Assembly (NCBI RefSeq): GCF_029168945.1
Contig: NC_083605.1
Span: forward strand, 30,455,280 to 30,519,279
Source of the DNA: Cannabis sativa
Taxonomy: Eukaryota > Streptophyta > Magnoliopsida > Rosales > Cannabaceae
DNA: 64,000 nt
Direction of reading: 5' to 3'
Shown here: piece after piece, positions 26,214 through 37,755 of the stretch
Numbering within the stretch: position 1 is the first letter of the stretch
Layout: each line of letters begins with the position of its first letter
Position numbers and translations under genes: made by a program
Notes under the pieces: model-generated
The model's input: only the letters and a program-made list of their open reading frames with translations
Databases searched by the model: none
Told to the model about the DNA's origin: nothing

Positions 26214-27289
26214 TTAAAATAAACAATTGTTATTCATTGAATAAGCCCAAATCTAATTGGACCTAAATAAATTTCCCTATGTCAAAATTTATTTTAGCAA
26301 CCTAGTCCATTTACTTAGTAAAAACTTAAATGGGCTTCCTATATGCATCTAAGCCCAAAAGCAAACATATAGGCTCACACAGGTCAAATGATTTGGATGG
26401 ACCCTATCATGTTACTAGGTTTACACAGATGAAAGAAGTACAAAATTTACCTGTTACAAATTATTTATAAGATCTATCGTCAATTGGACTATGATTAAAA
26501 TAAGATCATAGGATTTGTCAACAAGTTAATCATAGCAATTTAGATCAGATAAATAATGGGTTTGTTAAAAAGTTTTGAATAAACAATATAAATAAACAAA
26601 CATTGTCCATGTAACAGATGTTAAATAAGATATTAATATAATTAAATTATTATTCTTAAACTAACCAAATAAAAGAAACTAATTTTAAAATATCTAGGTT
26701 TATTTGAATCAAATTAAATTAAATATCTAATAAGATCAATGATTTGAAAGGAAAGAATCTTCAATATCACTTTCAGATCTTATAATTTAATAAAATAAAC
26801 CAATTTTAAAATAAATTTGGTTAGATAATTATTATTTTAGGAATAAAATAATAAAGGAATAATAATTACCATAATTATATGTCAAAATATCTCAAATTAA
26901 GCAATATTCAAATCTCTACAAAAATATCTATGTTATTTAAATATTTAAGATATGATTTATAAATTTCTAATAAGGAAAAAATGATATATATAGAAAAAAT
27001 ATTATTTTTAAACTTATAGTTTATAAATAATTTAAATATTTAACAAAATAACAAATTTTGAATTTGAACAACATTATGGTAAGTATATCTATAAAAATAT
27101 CTATGTTAATTTCAAATTTATTAATTATTTAATTTGCCATATAAGATAATTTTAATATAATATTTCAAATAAAAAGACAAAGTTATCTTTTAATTTAAAA
27201 TATCTTAAATATCAAAATATCCAATCTTATAATTAAATAATAAATAAATATTAAAGAAGTTAACAAATTTTTAAATCTCACCATAATAG

Positions 27290-27415
27290 GAAATATTTAA
27301 AAATTAGAAACATTCCAAAATAGAAATATTTAAAAAATTGGAAAAATTCCAAATTGAAAATATTTAAAATTGGAAACATTTCAATTTAGAAATATTTAAA
27401 ATTGGAAAAATAAAT
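27290..27415. repeat. short tandem repeats in the F leader
   Basis: Variants of GAAATATTTAAAATTGGAAA repeat about four times with units near 30 bp. The matching place in element D has only one or two units, so the array has expanded or contracted. Confidence 0.65.
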
Positions 27416-27478
27416 TTTGGGAAACAATCCCATGAAAAAATTGGATTTTTGGGAAAAAAACTCCAAAAATCGCAATTT

Positions 27479-27715
27479 TTGGGAAACTGCCACTAGGGCT
27501 GCATGTGCAGCCCAGATAGGCTGCAAAAAGGGCCTTACGCACGCGGATGAGGGGAATTGCAGCCCCATCTGTCGAGAAAACTCGGCGGGCTGCAGGGTTC
27601 CCAGGCGAGACGCACGGGTGTGCTCCTGGGTGATTGACCGAGGTACGCGCGCGGATGGGAGGTTGTCCGAAGCACCTGGTGCACGTGTGCACCTAGCTTC
27701 GACAGCCATCATTCC
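27479..27715 (-). promoter_or_regulatory. GC-rich leader segment of element F with short palindromes
   Basis: About 235 bp of GC-rich DNA sits in strongly AT-rich surroundings, about 280 bp from the 5' LTR. It holds GCTGCATGTGCAGC (27498-27511) and GGTGCACGTGTGCACC (27678-27693), both short inverted repeats. Both strands are open for about 160 codons, which GC-rich composition alone can give. As a leader of a non-coding element it is more likely an RNA-structured region, for example for dimerisation or packaging; that is inference. Confidence 0.5.
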
Positions 27716-27972
27716 CGATTTTCCAAAATTCATAACTTTTCCAATTTTTATCGGAATCAAGTTCCGTAAAAACGAAAAATTGCTCAATTTTCCACAAGGA
27801 ATCCAAATAAAATATTTTTTTTTAAAATTGAAAAAATATTTTTCATGGAAAACGAAACTGTACAACATCAACATTCATCAACTAACACATAAACCAACAT
27901 GAAACCATCCAAATCAATATAGAAACATGCAACCATTGTTTTAATTCATATTACATGAAAGTAAATCATTAC

Positions 27973-27990
27973 CATGGCTCTGGTGCCAGT
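27973..27990 (-). other. primer binding site of element F
   Basis: On minus, directly after the LTR, comes TGGCACCAGAGCCATGG. It resembles the initiator-Met tRNA site TGGTATCAGAGC that Copia-type elements use, with a few changes. Confidence 0.75.
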
Positions 27991-29845
27991 TGTTGGAAAT
28001 TATTTTACCAGGATTTAGATATACTAAAAAGTATGTTAGATTAACAACCTAATATGAATTCTAAAACAATGAAAATAAACACATATAAATTTAGAAAACC
28101 TTACAGTGGGTGCAGCGGAATAATATGACTCCTTCCGTTCAGATCTCTAGCCCTTGATTCCTTTCTGTAGCAGAGCATCACCAAGATCTGAACCTGGATC
28201 TTCTTTTCTCCTTCTTTGATGCAGAAATTCCATAGTCTTACATACTATGATTGAGATACCATTTGATGTGTGTGGGCACTACTCATTCACTCAAAGTTTC
28301 GAAATTTAGAGAGAAGAAAAGAGAGAGAGGCGTGTGAGGCTTTTTCTGAGAGAAACAAAGGGATCAAAGTTGTGTGTGTTAGTTTCCTCAAGCCAACAAT
28401 TTCTATTTATAGAAAACCCTGTAGGTTTAGGTTAGAATTGTATGGCATTAAAATAATGGAAACTGCAAATGGTATTTCTCATGCATAGGGCCGGCCATAC
28501 AAAGGGTATTGGGCCTCACTTTGCAACTTTCCCATTTTGTTATTTTTCATTCCCATTTTCTTAAAAATGCCAATTTTCCAATTTAACCTTTTAAATGCCA
28601 ATTCTAATTATTTAATAATTTGGAAATAATTATTAAATAATATTGTCATTTAATATATTTATTAATTTATACATATAAAGTCTCTTAATCAATAAATAAA
28701 CCTAAAATCTCTTTTCTTTACAATTTCGCCCTTGCTTAGTGAAAATTCATAAAGTAGACATAGTCTAACTTTTAGAATTTTAATTGATTAATTAAAATCA
28801 ATTAACTGAGTCTTACAAGCGGTATGGTCTCAACTAGTATGGGGACCATGGGTCTATATAACCGAGCTTCCAATAAGTCGAACCGAATTTACCAAGTAAA
28901 TTCCCTAACTTATTAATTCCTCATTGAATCCACACTTAGAACTTGGAATTGCACTCTCAGTCATATAGAAACGCTCTATATGTTCCACGATATAGACACG
29001 TCATTAGTTATCCATTGTTATAACCCTAATGTGATCAATGATCCTCTATATAGATGATTTACACTATAAAGGGATTAAATTACCGTAACACCCTACAATG
29101 TATTTTATCCTTAAAACACTTAACCCTGTATAAATGATATTTCACCTAAGTGAAATGAGATCTCCACCATTTATCTTCGTTTGGTTAAGCTCGAAGGAAA
29201 TCATCCTTTACTTCTATTTGCCAAATAGAAGCTATAGATTCCATATTTATGTTAGCGCTCCCACTCAATTGCATTACCGTGTTCCCAAAATGTACGTATC
29301 ACCCTGACACAAAACTAGGCTTAACTAACAAATCAAAGAACACGAGTAACACTCTTGAGATTGAGCCTAACCATATCAGGATTGAGATCATTTGATCTAG
29401 GATCAACAGGTGATATTGAATTGAATAGATATTACGGTAAGTTTTAACATATCTAATCAAAGTTCAATATCGGTCCCTTCCGATGTATACTCCATACATC
29501 CGATACTGGTAAACTTTGCCAATGTCCTGGAAAGGACATAACACTTTTCCAAGGTGTAAGAATACCTATCACTGATTATACCATGTCAGTCTAAATCCAG
29601 TGTTTTGACAAATCAGGGAATAAACTTTTGAACATATAATAAAGATTATATTCCACTGTGCTGACAACACTATAATCTTTAACAAACTCATATGTTCTGG
29701 ACTTAAAAGGAATTCATACATTATATACATATAATCATGAAATAAATCATGTGAACCATGCAACATAAAATGTTATTTATGATCTTTATTAATAAGTAAA
29801 TCTGATTATATGAAATGAGTTTTATTTAGGGCATAAAACCCAACA
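27991..29845 (-). mobile_element. 5' LTR of element F
   Basis: This 1855-bp LTR is the same length as its partner at 20046-21900 and differs from it at only a few bases per hundred by eye, which points to a fairly recent insertion. Confidence 0.95.
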
Positions 29846-31834
29846 GCTTCACCCTCTTAACAAAAACTCATGAAACAATTAACATGGCCACCAAAGTTGT
29901 TTTCTGTACAAGAAGCCTCCTCCCATCAAGAAGGGCTTTAGTAAGAGGGGCATATCTAAGTTCTGCCAATTTCATAATGATTTCGGCCATGATACAAAAA
30001 AGTGTGCATTTGAAAAGATAGATTGAATTCCTGATTAGGAAAAAAATTCTTCATCTACGTTGTTATGTGCAAAATGACCTAGATCAGACACTAGCTGTCC
30101 AAAACAAAGACCCAATGCCACCACCAGTGGCGGGCCACCTAAGGGTCATAATTGGCAGACCACATATATCAGGCAAAACAAGCAAAACCATGGAATGTTA
30201 TGCTCAGACCCCCCTTCATGAACAAAAAAGTGACATCCTTGACGTGGAAGAAAGAGATTCCAAGCATCTTAAGCTTAGAGAGCCTGCCATATCCTTCAGA
30301 GAAGGAGATGCTGCCCAGGTTAGGTTCCCTCATAATAACCCCTGGTCATAATTGCACAAATAAGGAACATGACGGTGGCTTGGTGCACGATTGACAATGG
30401 AGCCTCTTCTAATATTCTTTTCAAATCAACTTATGAAAAGATGGGCCTTCAATTAACAGATCTAACACCCTATACACAACTAATGTATGCCTTCTTCGGC
30501 CAAGGCCTTGCACCCTTGGGATACATCCGACTACCTCTAATAGTTGGAGAAAGTCCCATAACAAGGACATTAATGACTTAGTTTGAAGTAATCGATGTGC
30601 CATCAGCCTTCAATGCAATGATAGGCCAGACAGCCTTGTACGCCTGAAGGCAGTAGCGTCAATTTACCACATATGCCTAAAGTTTCCAACAAGGCATGGG
30701 ATGGGATGCTTAAGGGGAGATCAATAATCTACCTGACACTACTATAACTTGGCTTTGTTCAAAGCCAAGAAAGAAAATATTCTTGCTAAGAGCTTTGACC
30801 AAGAGCCAGGCAAAGGGCAATGAAGCTCAGCCCAAAGCGGGGAGGCAGACTAGGGGATCTTCCAGAAAAGTTTAGATCGGTAGAGGAGTTAGAAGAAGTG
30901 GAGATCAACCTCACCCTTCTGACTAGAAACTTAAAGATTGGAAATGGTGTAGCGCTAGAAATAAAATCACTTTAGATAAAAAATTTAAAAGCGAACCTCG
31001 ACGCCTTTGTGTGGTCACATGAAGACATGGTGGGAATAAACCCATCTGTAATGACTCATACCCTGAATATAGATCCAAACTTCTCACATGTATAATAGAA
31101 AATGAGGTTATTGGATAAAGAGTGAGCACAAGCTCTGAAAGACAATGTCAAAAGGCCGAGTCCCAACAACTTTATCATTGAAGCTTTCTATCCAGTCTGG
31201 GTATCCAATCCTGTCTTGGTGCCCAAACCAAACAACAAGTGGAGAGTATGCATAGATTTTACTAACTTGAATAAGGCATGTCCAAAAGACTGCTTCCTAC
31301 TTCTAAGGATCGACTAGCTAGTAGATGCTACAGCTGGTTATGAGACCTAAGCTTCATGGATGCCTATTCAGGTTACAATCAAATCAGAATGCACCCACCA
31401 GACCAAGAGATTACAAGTTATATGACAGACTTGGGCCTGTACTGATATAAAGTCATGCCTTTCGGGCTGAAAAACATAGTGGCCACTTATCAGAGACATG
31501 TAAATAAGATGTTCAAAGATCTTATTGGCCAAAACATAGAAGTATATGTGGACACATGCTGGTCAAGTCCAAAAAGCTTGGGGCACATGGAAAATATAAA
31601 TGAATGCTTCAAGATCCTCTGAGAGTACAACATGAAGCTCAATCCCCTCAAGTGTTCAATTGGAGTACGCTCAAGCAAATTCCTTGGCTTCATAGTCAAT
31701 GCCAAGGGAATTAAGCAAACCCAAAAAAGATCCAAGCCCTTTTGGACATGAAGTCACCCACAAAAATAAAAGAAGTACAAAGCTTGATTGGACGCATTGC
31801 AGCACTAAGCAGATTTGTGTCGAAATCCACAGAC
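29846..31834 (+). pseudogene. gypsy gag zinc finger, protease and reverse transcriptase, degenerate
   Basis: In order: a Cys-X2-His-X4-His-X4-Cys knuckle (29964-30005); a protease core reading DNGASSNILF (about 30394-30423), in which DNG stands at the Asp-x-Gly site; and RT with VPKPNNKWRVCIDFTNLNKA and KACPKDCF (about 31200-31300) and MDAYSGYNQIRMHPPDQE (about 31355-31410). The catalytic YVDD box is damaged: YVD is read at 31544-31552 and a small deletion then shifts the frame. Several stops and shifts lie elsewhere. These parts would process the polyprotein and copy the RNA; this copy cannot. The series of motifs and the knuckle type fit the Tat lineage. Coding resumes in pieces after 34059. 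Confidence 0.85.
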
Positions 31835-34059
31835 AAGTGTTTCTAGTGTGATTTTGTTGGAATTTATTTTACCAGGATCTTAGATCTACTCACAAGTATG
31901 TTGTTTAACACCCTAAATATGAACTTTCTAAAACAATAAATAAACACATATAAAGTTAAGAAAACCTTACATTGATGCAGCAGAATAATGTCTCCTTCCA
32001 CTCAGATCTTTAACCCTTGTATTTTTTCTATCGCAGAGTATTATCAAGATCTGAGCCCGAATGTCCTTCTCTTTGTGTGTGATCCTTCACAGTCTTCCAA
32101 TCTATGATTGAGGTACCACTTGCTGTGTGTGGGCACTACTCTATCACTAAGGTTCGAAATTGAGAAGAGGAAAAGAGAGAGGTATAGGGTCGGCTATAGA
32201 GAGAGAAGTGGAAGGCTCAGTTTTTCTGAAAAAGGCGATTTTCTGACAGAAGGCTTGAAAAACTTGTTAAACTTGTTATTTGACTGAGCCATCACTTTCT
32301 ATTTATAGGCAACTACTAGGTTTAGGTTAGTAATTATTTGGCATTAAAATAATGAAAATATTAATTGGAAAACCTCACCCAAGTGGCCGGCCATAGGTGT
32401 TAATGGGCCTTACTTGGATTTTGCAGTTTTCACAATTTTTATTTCTATTTTCTCAAAAATGCCAATTTTCAAATTCTAACCTTTTAAATGCCAAAACTAA
32501 TTATTTAATAACTAAAATAGATTATTAAATAATATTTTCATTTAATTTAATTATTAATTAGACATATAGAGTCTCTTAATTAATAAATAAACCTAGAATC
32601 TCTTTTCTTTACAATTTCACCCCTGTTTAGGGAAAATTCACAAATTAGACATAGTCTAACTTTAGAATTATAATTGATTAATCACAAATCAGTTATTAAG
32701 TCTTACAAGCAGTATAGTCTCAACTAGAATGGGGACCATGGATCTATATGCTGAGCTTCCAATAAGTGAACCGAATTTACTAAGTAAATCCCTACTTATT
32801 AATTCCTCGTTGAATCCACTCTTAGAACTTAGAATTGCACTCTCAGACTTATATAGAGCATATTATACGTTCCACGATATAGATATGCTATCTCATTTAA
32901 CCATTGTTATAATCTTATTGTGATCAAAGATCCTCTATATAGATGATTTACATCGAGATGGGATAATTTTACCGTACTCACCCCTCAACGTATTTTGCCC
33001 CTTAAAACACTTAGCTACCTGTAAATGATGTTTAGTGATCTAAGAATTAGTCACTTAAACAAGAGCTCATCCATTTACTTCTATTTAGCTAAGCTCGAAG
33101 GGAATCATAACTTGACTTCTATACACCAGTAGAAGCTATAGATTCCATATTTATGTTCAACACTCCCACTCGATCATACTATCATGTTCCCAAAATATAC
33201 GTATCACCCTGACCCAAAAGTAGGCTTAACTAATAAATCAAAGAACATGAATAGCACTCCTGAGTTGAGCCTAAGCATATCAGGATTTAGATTCTTTTAA
33301 TCTTAAGATCAACTACTGATATTGACTTGGAAAGATATAACGTTAAGTTTATAATATCTTAACTAAGTTCAATATCGGTCCAGTCCAATGTATACTCCAT
33401 ACATTCAAAACTAGTATACTTTACCAATGTCCTGGAAAGAACATAACACTTACTCCAAGTGTAAGTACACATCATCGCTGATTATCACATTAGTGTAAAT
33501 CCAAAACACTGATGAAACAAGGACTTAGTCTTTTGAATCATATAATCACAATCACATTCCACTGTGTTGACAATGCTGTAATTGTGAATAAACATATGAT
33601 CTGGACTTAACAGATTTTGTGTATTAACACAATAAACATATTAAACCATAAGCATGTAAAATTCATGCAAACATAAATCACTTCAAATTTCTTATATTGA
33701 TAACTAATCAGATTGTAAAGGGTTTTATTTAGGGGACAAAACCCAACAGATTTGTCCTCACTCGCACACTTCTTGGGAAAACTTCCTAGGAGGTCACCCA
33801 TCTTGAAATTACCCTAGGTGAAGCATGCTTAACTGTGGAGTTCTTTCGTGATGGACTACCAAAAAAATACGATGCACCTTGTTGATATAGGTAGTACCAA
33901 TCAATCCATTTAAGCCCTCTTCAACTGTGTAGTCTCATACCTACACAGTCTCAGAATCATCACATTTGACCTTCCCTAGGGGATGTGGGATTGCAGAACT
34001 TACCTAGTATTTCCCTTCTAGATCACAAAACTACTGACTGTCACAGAGAAGCTGACATA
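31835..34059 (-). mobile_element. Cassandra LTR fragment, split by a later solo LTR
   Basis: Two pieces, about 31835-31854 and 33754-34059, match the Cassandra LTRs at 39000-39939. They are separated by solo LTR G and share its GATTT duplication. The fragment ends ACTACTGACTGTCACA and lacks about the first 135 bases. The 5S-like part lies at about 33780-33855 and is more diverged than in the complete copy. Confidence 0.75.
31855..33748 (-). mobile_element. solo LTR (copy G) of the TGTTGGG family
   Basis: This 1894-bp LTR runs on + from TGTTGGAATTTATTTTACC to GGGACAAAACCCAACA, with the duplication GATTT (31850-31854 and 33749-33753). Its sequence groups with copies B and C rather than D, F and H. 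Confidence 0.93.
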
Positions 34060-34191
34060 CTGTCTGTTCTTAGCTTCAAGAAAGGTAAGACCATACTTTG
34101 GGTATACACTGACTAGCCGTTGCGACAGGTGTTATAGAAACTGAAAGTGTCCGGTCAACTACTTAAGTGGGTCATTGAACTTGGCTAGTAT
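34060..34191 (+). pseudogene. gypsy RNase H region remnant
   Basis: A short run reads KTILWVYTD and then SGQLLKWVIELG (about 34090-34185), which resembles the RT-connection and RNase H start of Tat-type polyproteins. Stops interrupt it. The rest of RNase H and the start of integrase are absent, removed together with the truncation of the next LTR fragment. Confidence 0.5.
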
Positions 34192-34491
34192 TATTGGGGA
34201 TTATTTTATTAGGATCTAGATTTACTACTATGTATGTTGTTTAACATCCTAAATATGAATTTCTAAAACAATGGAATTTAAACACATATAAATTTCAAGA
34301 AACCTTACATTAGTTGCAGCAGAATTAATTGAATCCTTCCAATCAGATCTCTAACCCTTGTATCCTTTCTATAGCAGAGTATCACCAAGATCTGAGCCCG
34401 ATTCTCCTTCAGTTGAATGGATTCTTCACATTATTACACACTATGATTGAGTACCAACTTGCTATGTGTGGGCATGTACTCTATCACTATA
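34192..34491 (-). mobile_element. truncated LTR fragment (copy I) of the TGTTGGG family
   Basis: The first 300 bp on + match the family from TATTGGGGATTATTTTATT through the TGCAGCAGAATTAAT and GATCTGAGCCCGATTC phrases, then stop abruptly at gypsy integrase sequence. A deletion took the rest of the LTR and neighbouring gypsy DNA. Confidence 0.85.
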
Positions 34492-35041
34492 GTGGAAGCT
34501 GTAAATAAGACCCTCAAGGATACTATGAAAAAGCATCTAGAAGAGGCAAAAGGCAATTGGCCTGACTTACTCCCAGAGGTACTCTGGTCACACAGGACCA
34601 CCAAGTAGAAGACACCTTTTGCATTAGCCTATGGCTATGAAGCAATGCTACTCGTTGAACTGGAACCACTATCCCATAGGAGGACAACCTATGGCTAAGA
34701 AGTAAATCACACATTGCTGATAGAATCCATTGACAAAATGTAAGAAAGAAGAGACTAAGACAACTTAAAGCTGCAGGCCTACTACCAAAAAGTTGCCAGA
34801 TACTTTAATAAACAAGTTAAGGAAATAAAATCTTTGTAGGAGACTTAGTGCTTCGAAGAGTATTCCTGCTTACTAAAAATCCTGCAGTAGGAGGGTTTGG
34901 ACCAAATTGGGAAGGTCTGAACCAAGTTACAGAGATAACAAGTAAAGGTACGTACAAGCTTGGCAGGTACAATGAGAACATAGAATTAGTTCTCCTACCA
35001 AGGTATTGGAATGGAGAACATCTCATAAAGTACTATCAATG
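34492..35041 (+). pseudogene. gypsy integrase C-terminal part, degenerate
   Basis: The relic starts with VEAVNKTLKDTMKKHLEEA and WPDLLPEVLWSHRTT, which resemble the end of the integrase core, then ALAYGYEAMLLVELEP. The C-terminal region follows as VLRRVFLLTKNPAVGGFGPN, GTYKLGRYN and PRYWNGEHLIKYYQ, ending TGA at 35040-35042. Stops and one frame change lie between them. Family role: joining the cDNA into the chromosome. The zinc-binding N-terminus and the first catalytic Asp are missing. This marks the 3' end of the gypsy pol. Confidence 0.85.
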
Positions 35042-35042
35042 A

Positions 35043-35522
35043 CCAACTTGTAAAAACACTACTCTTTAGTAGTGGTTCCTATATAGTTCACTGTATAGGA
35101 ATTAGCGTAAAAGAGCTAAGTTTCCACCACTATTCAGTGGTGGCCCTTGCCCGATATGTTGTGTAGGGGTAACGAAAAAATGAGTTTTAAAAGCAGACTT
35201 TAGATTTGTAATCTTTTAGAATGAAAAAATGTACCTTGCACAGGAACAACACATATTTAAGATAAATTGATGAATAAAAACATTGTTTCAATTCAATATT
35301 ACGTCAAACTACTTGCTAACAAGATAACTTCTTAAAGTTAATCTTTATTTTTTAATTCCACATGCGTAAAAATAGGTCCCTCCAAGAAAATACGCAGGCA
35401 AAGGTCTATAGTTCTAATACCCTAGAATTAAGAAATAGATTAGCAAAACCCTAATTAGAAAATTATGAATAATTGAGGAATTATATTATTATATAGTTCA
35501 ATAGATGTAAATTAATATGATT
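35043..35522 (+). other. gypsy non-coding sequence after pol
   Basis: There is no reading frame of note. Short inverted phrases such as CCACCACTATTCAGTGGTGG (35131-35150) are visible, then AT-rich DNA up to the next LTR-like block. Confidence 0.45.
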
Positions 35523-36572
35523 TGTAACATGGTAAGACCCCGTTGGTGAGCCAGGGGCATTTTAGTAATTATGACCCGAGAAGGGTAAAATAATGAAATT
35601 AATTTAATTATGTGCTTAATAGAACTATATTATTATATAGTATGCCTGTGTTGTTGTTTCAGGTGTGTTCTGGCAGGTTGGCACGGTATAGTCACAACTG
35701 GGTATTTCGGGCCCGAAATGCAAATTGGATTGAATTATTTGGTATTTTATTTGATAATGAGAAATCTAAATTTTATTTGAATTAAATGTGCATGAAATGA
35801 CAATTATGCCCTTGTATGTTTAAATATGTGAGAATTGGCCTTAGGGGCATTTTGGTGTTATGACCTTATTTGACTTACTTTGTTAAAGGTTGAATTTTTG
35901 AGAAAATAAGAAATGAATTTCTGGATTTTTCTCCTCCTCTCACCCGACCCCTCTTTCTCACTCAACCCTCTTTGTGTTCAATCTTGATTTTTGGAAAGAA
36001 AAGCTTGAATCTTAGCTTGCTTTAAAGCTTTGTTGTTGTTGAATCTTGAGCTTGCTCTTGAATTGAGATTTGAGGTAACTTTCTTTGGTTTAATCTTTGT
36101 TTATTACTGAATTTAATTGTAAGTAGAGCATGAAAAGGGTGTGGTGTTCTTGAGTATGCATGTTGTCGAGTTTGATGTTTGATCTTGGTGAATTGGGTGT
36201 GAATAACATGAATTTGTTGTAGGTTTTAATTGTTGAGTTGTGGCTGAGATTTAAGGGGATTTTGTAGGTTGAAATTCATGTTTTATTTAGTATTGAGTTG
36301 CTGGAAAAATTGATAGGAATGGTTGGATTAAGCTCAAGTTCTTGAGCTAGTTGAGTTAAGTTTTTGAGCATGTTTTGTGTTGTTATTGTAATCTAAAATT
36401 GAGGGTTTATTACTGGAATTGATGCATGAAGTATGTTTATTTGAGCATCTATTAATTACTAGCAACCCTATTTGTTGATTTGAAAGTTTGGTGGTGAAAT
36501 AGGATGATTAGATGATGAATTGAGGCTGGAAATTTGAGTTTTTGGTTGCTGATTTTTGGGTTTTCAACCTAT

Positions 36573-36676
36573 GTGCCGCGGCATGGTCTGAGCATGTCGC
36601 GGCCCGCCCCTGTTGGTGGAACTTGGGATTTTGTCCCAGGTGCCGCGGCATGGCTTGGGCATGTCGCGGCCCGCCC
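36573..36676 (+). repeat. GC-rich direct repeat in the LTR-like block
   Basis: A 37-bp unit starting GTGCCGCGGCATGG and ending CATGTCGCGGCCCGCCC occurs at 36573-36609 and 36640-36676 with a few differences. It includes the palindrome GCCGCGGC and is far richer in GC than its surroundings. Confidence 0.85.
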
Positions 36677-37021
36677 TCGAGTTTTTGGGCAGTTTTGAAT
36701 TCGAACTTTGAAAATGCATATATTTTGATTCCGAACTCCGTTTGTGGAGTTCTATATACCGTTGGAAACCTCGTTTCGAGCTCTATGTGATTATATGAGT
36801 TTTAAATGCCATGAATATATTTATGAGTTTGAAATCAGGGGTTAACCCTATTTGTGAAAATCCCAGATTGTGTGACTAGGATTACCGGTACCTGATTAGG
36901 AGCACCCAGGGATTTGGAATCTCTTCTATTGCGGGACAACAGGTAAGACAACAGTTAGCATGTAGAGTATGCGCGGTGGCGCTTATGTTGAATATGTTAT
37001 ATGTGAGCAATTGTAACCGAG

Positions 37022-37252
37022 ATTAGGGTTATTACCCTAATAGGAACGGTTAATAGCCTAGGATTATGATCCTAGTGATATAAATGAGTAAATGTTATGC
37101 CATGTTAAGTGTATGATTATATTGAGATTTAAGGATTATGCGTTCAAGGCATAATCAGGTTTAACTCGGTAACCATAACCGAGATGAATCATTCTAATGC
37201 CTTATTGTATATAGACGTGTCAGAGAAACATGTAGGTCTACGCCACGTAGAC
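37022..37252. repeat. cluster of four short hairpins
   Basis: Perfect-arm inverted repeats: ATTAGGGT/ACCCTAAT (37022-37041), CTAGGAT/ATCCTAG (37058-37075), CTCGGT/ACCGAG (37165-37183) and GTCTACG/CGTAGAC (37236-37252). Four within 231 bp is more than expected in AT-rich DNA. Confidence 0.75.
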
Positions 37253-37755
37253 ATAAATAGGCATGTGAGAGCAACATGCAGGTCTGTGTTATACAGATGT
37301 ATATGTGAATGGCATTACTATTTAAATAGCATAATGAGCATCTTATTGTTATGTTTTTACTGTCTTGCTGGGCTTGGCTCACGGGTGCTCTACTGTGCAG
37401 GAAAGGGTAAGACTGTTGTTGATCAGCCATGAGTGCAGGAGCTGGACGAAGAATGTACATGTCCGGGCCCTATCAGACCAAGCGGGTTGGGGTCTACTAG
37501 TGTTGTGTTTTTGAGACTATGTTTTGCCGCTTAGGCCGGCTGAAAGGAAAAGACTTGTAAAATATTTTGTAAATGTTTTTGGGATCCCAACTTCTGTAAC
37601 TTTTAGTTTATAAATTTAAAAGTATTATAAGTTTGTTTTCATTCCTATTGTTATTAAAACTTAAATTATGCGCTAATTTTATTAGTAATCCCATTTAGGG
37701 GATTAGGGTTTCGTAAGTATCTTGGGTAGCGTGCCTAATTATTTAGGGCGTTACA

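Larger units (their letters stand above)
21901..27289 (-). other. non-coding interior of element F
   Basis: No protein is encoded. It is collinear with 13023-18700 of element D. It carries the pre-gag-type island (about 24600-24910, plus a related motif at 24231-24248) and a second island (26104-26213). Where element B (40112-50231) has gag, F has other sequence with phrases such as TAATGGTGAAAATCCATTAG (about 24378). Confidence 0.75.
20046..29845 (-). mobile_element. gag-less LTR retrotransposon F (TGTTGGG family), complete
   Basis: Two LTRs of equal length (1855 bp each) are flanked by GCTTC (20041-20045 and 29846-29850). The interior is 6090 bp. On minus it has, in order, a primer site, a GC-rich leader, AT-rich spacers, two conserved islands and a purine tract, but no gag or pol. 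It inserted 25 bp from element D in the same gypsy gag. Because it has intact termini, primer site and tract, it could have been mobilised by proteins supplied in trans. Confidence 0.93.
35523..37755 (+). mobile_element. probable solo LTR of another gypsy family (TGTAAC...GTTACA)
   Basis: The 2233-bp block begins TGTAACATGGTAAGACC and ends AATTATTTAGGGCGTTACA, a mirrored end pair common in chromovirus LTRs. It has a CT-rich leader (about 35930-35970), an AGGTAACT donor-like site (about 36073), a GC-rich direct repeat and a cluster of hairpins near its right end. The flanks (TGATT left, ATAGT right) do not match, so the borders or the call could be wrong. Confidence 0.5.

Noticed and set aside
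27386..27902. Two opposite open frames of about 160 codons
   Set aside because: They overlap in antisense in the GC-rich leader of element F; composition explains the lack of stops and element D lacks the region.
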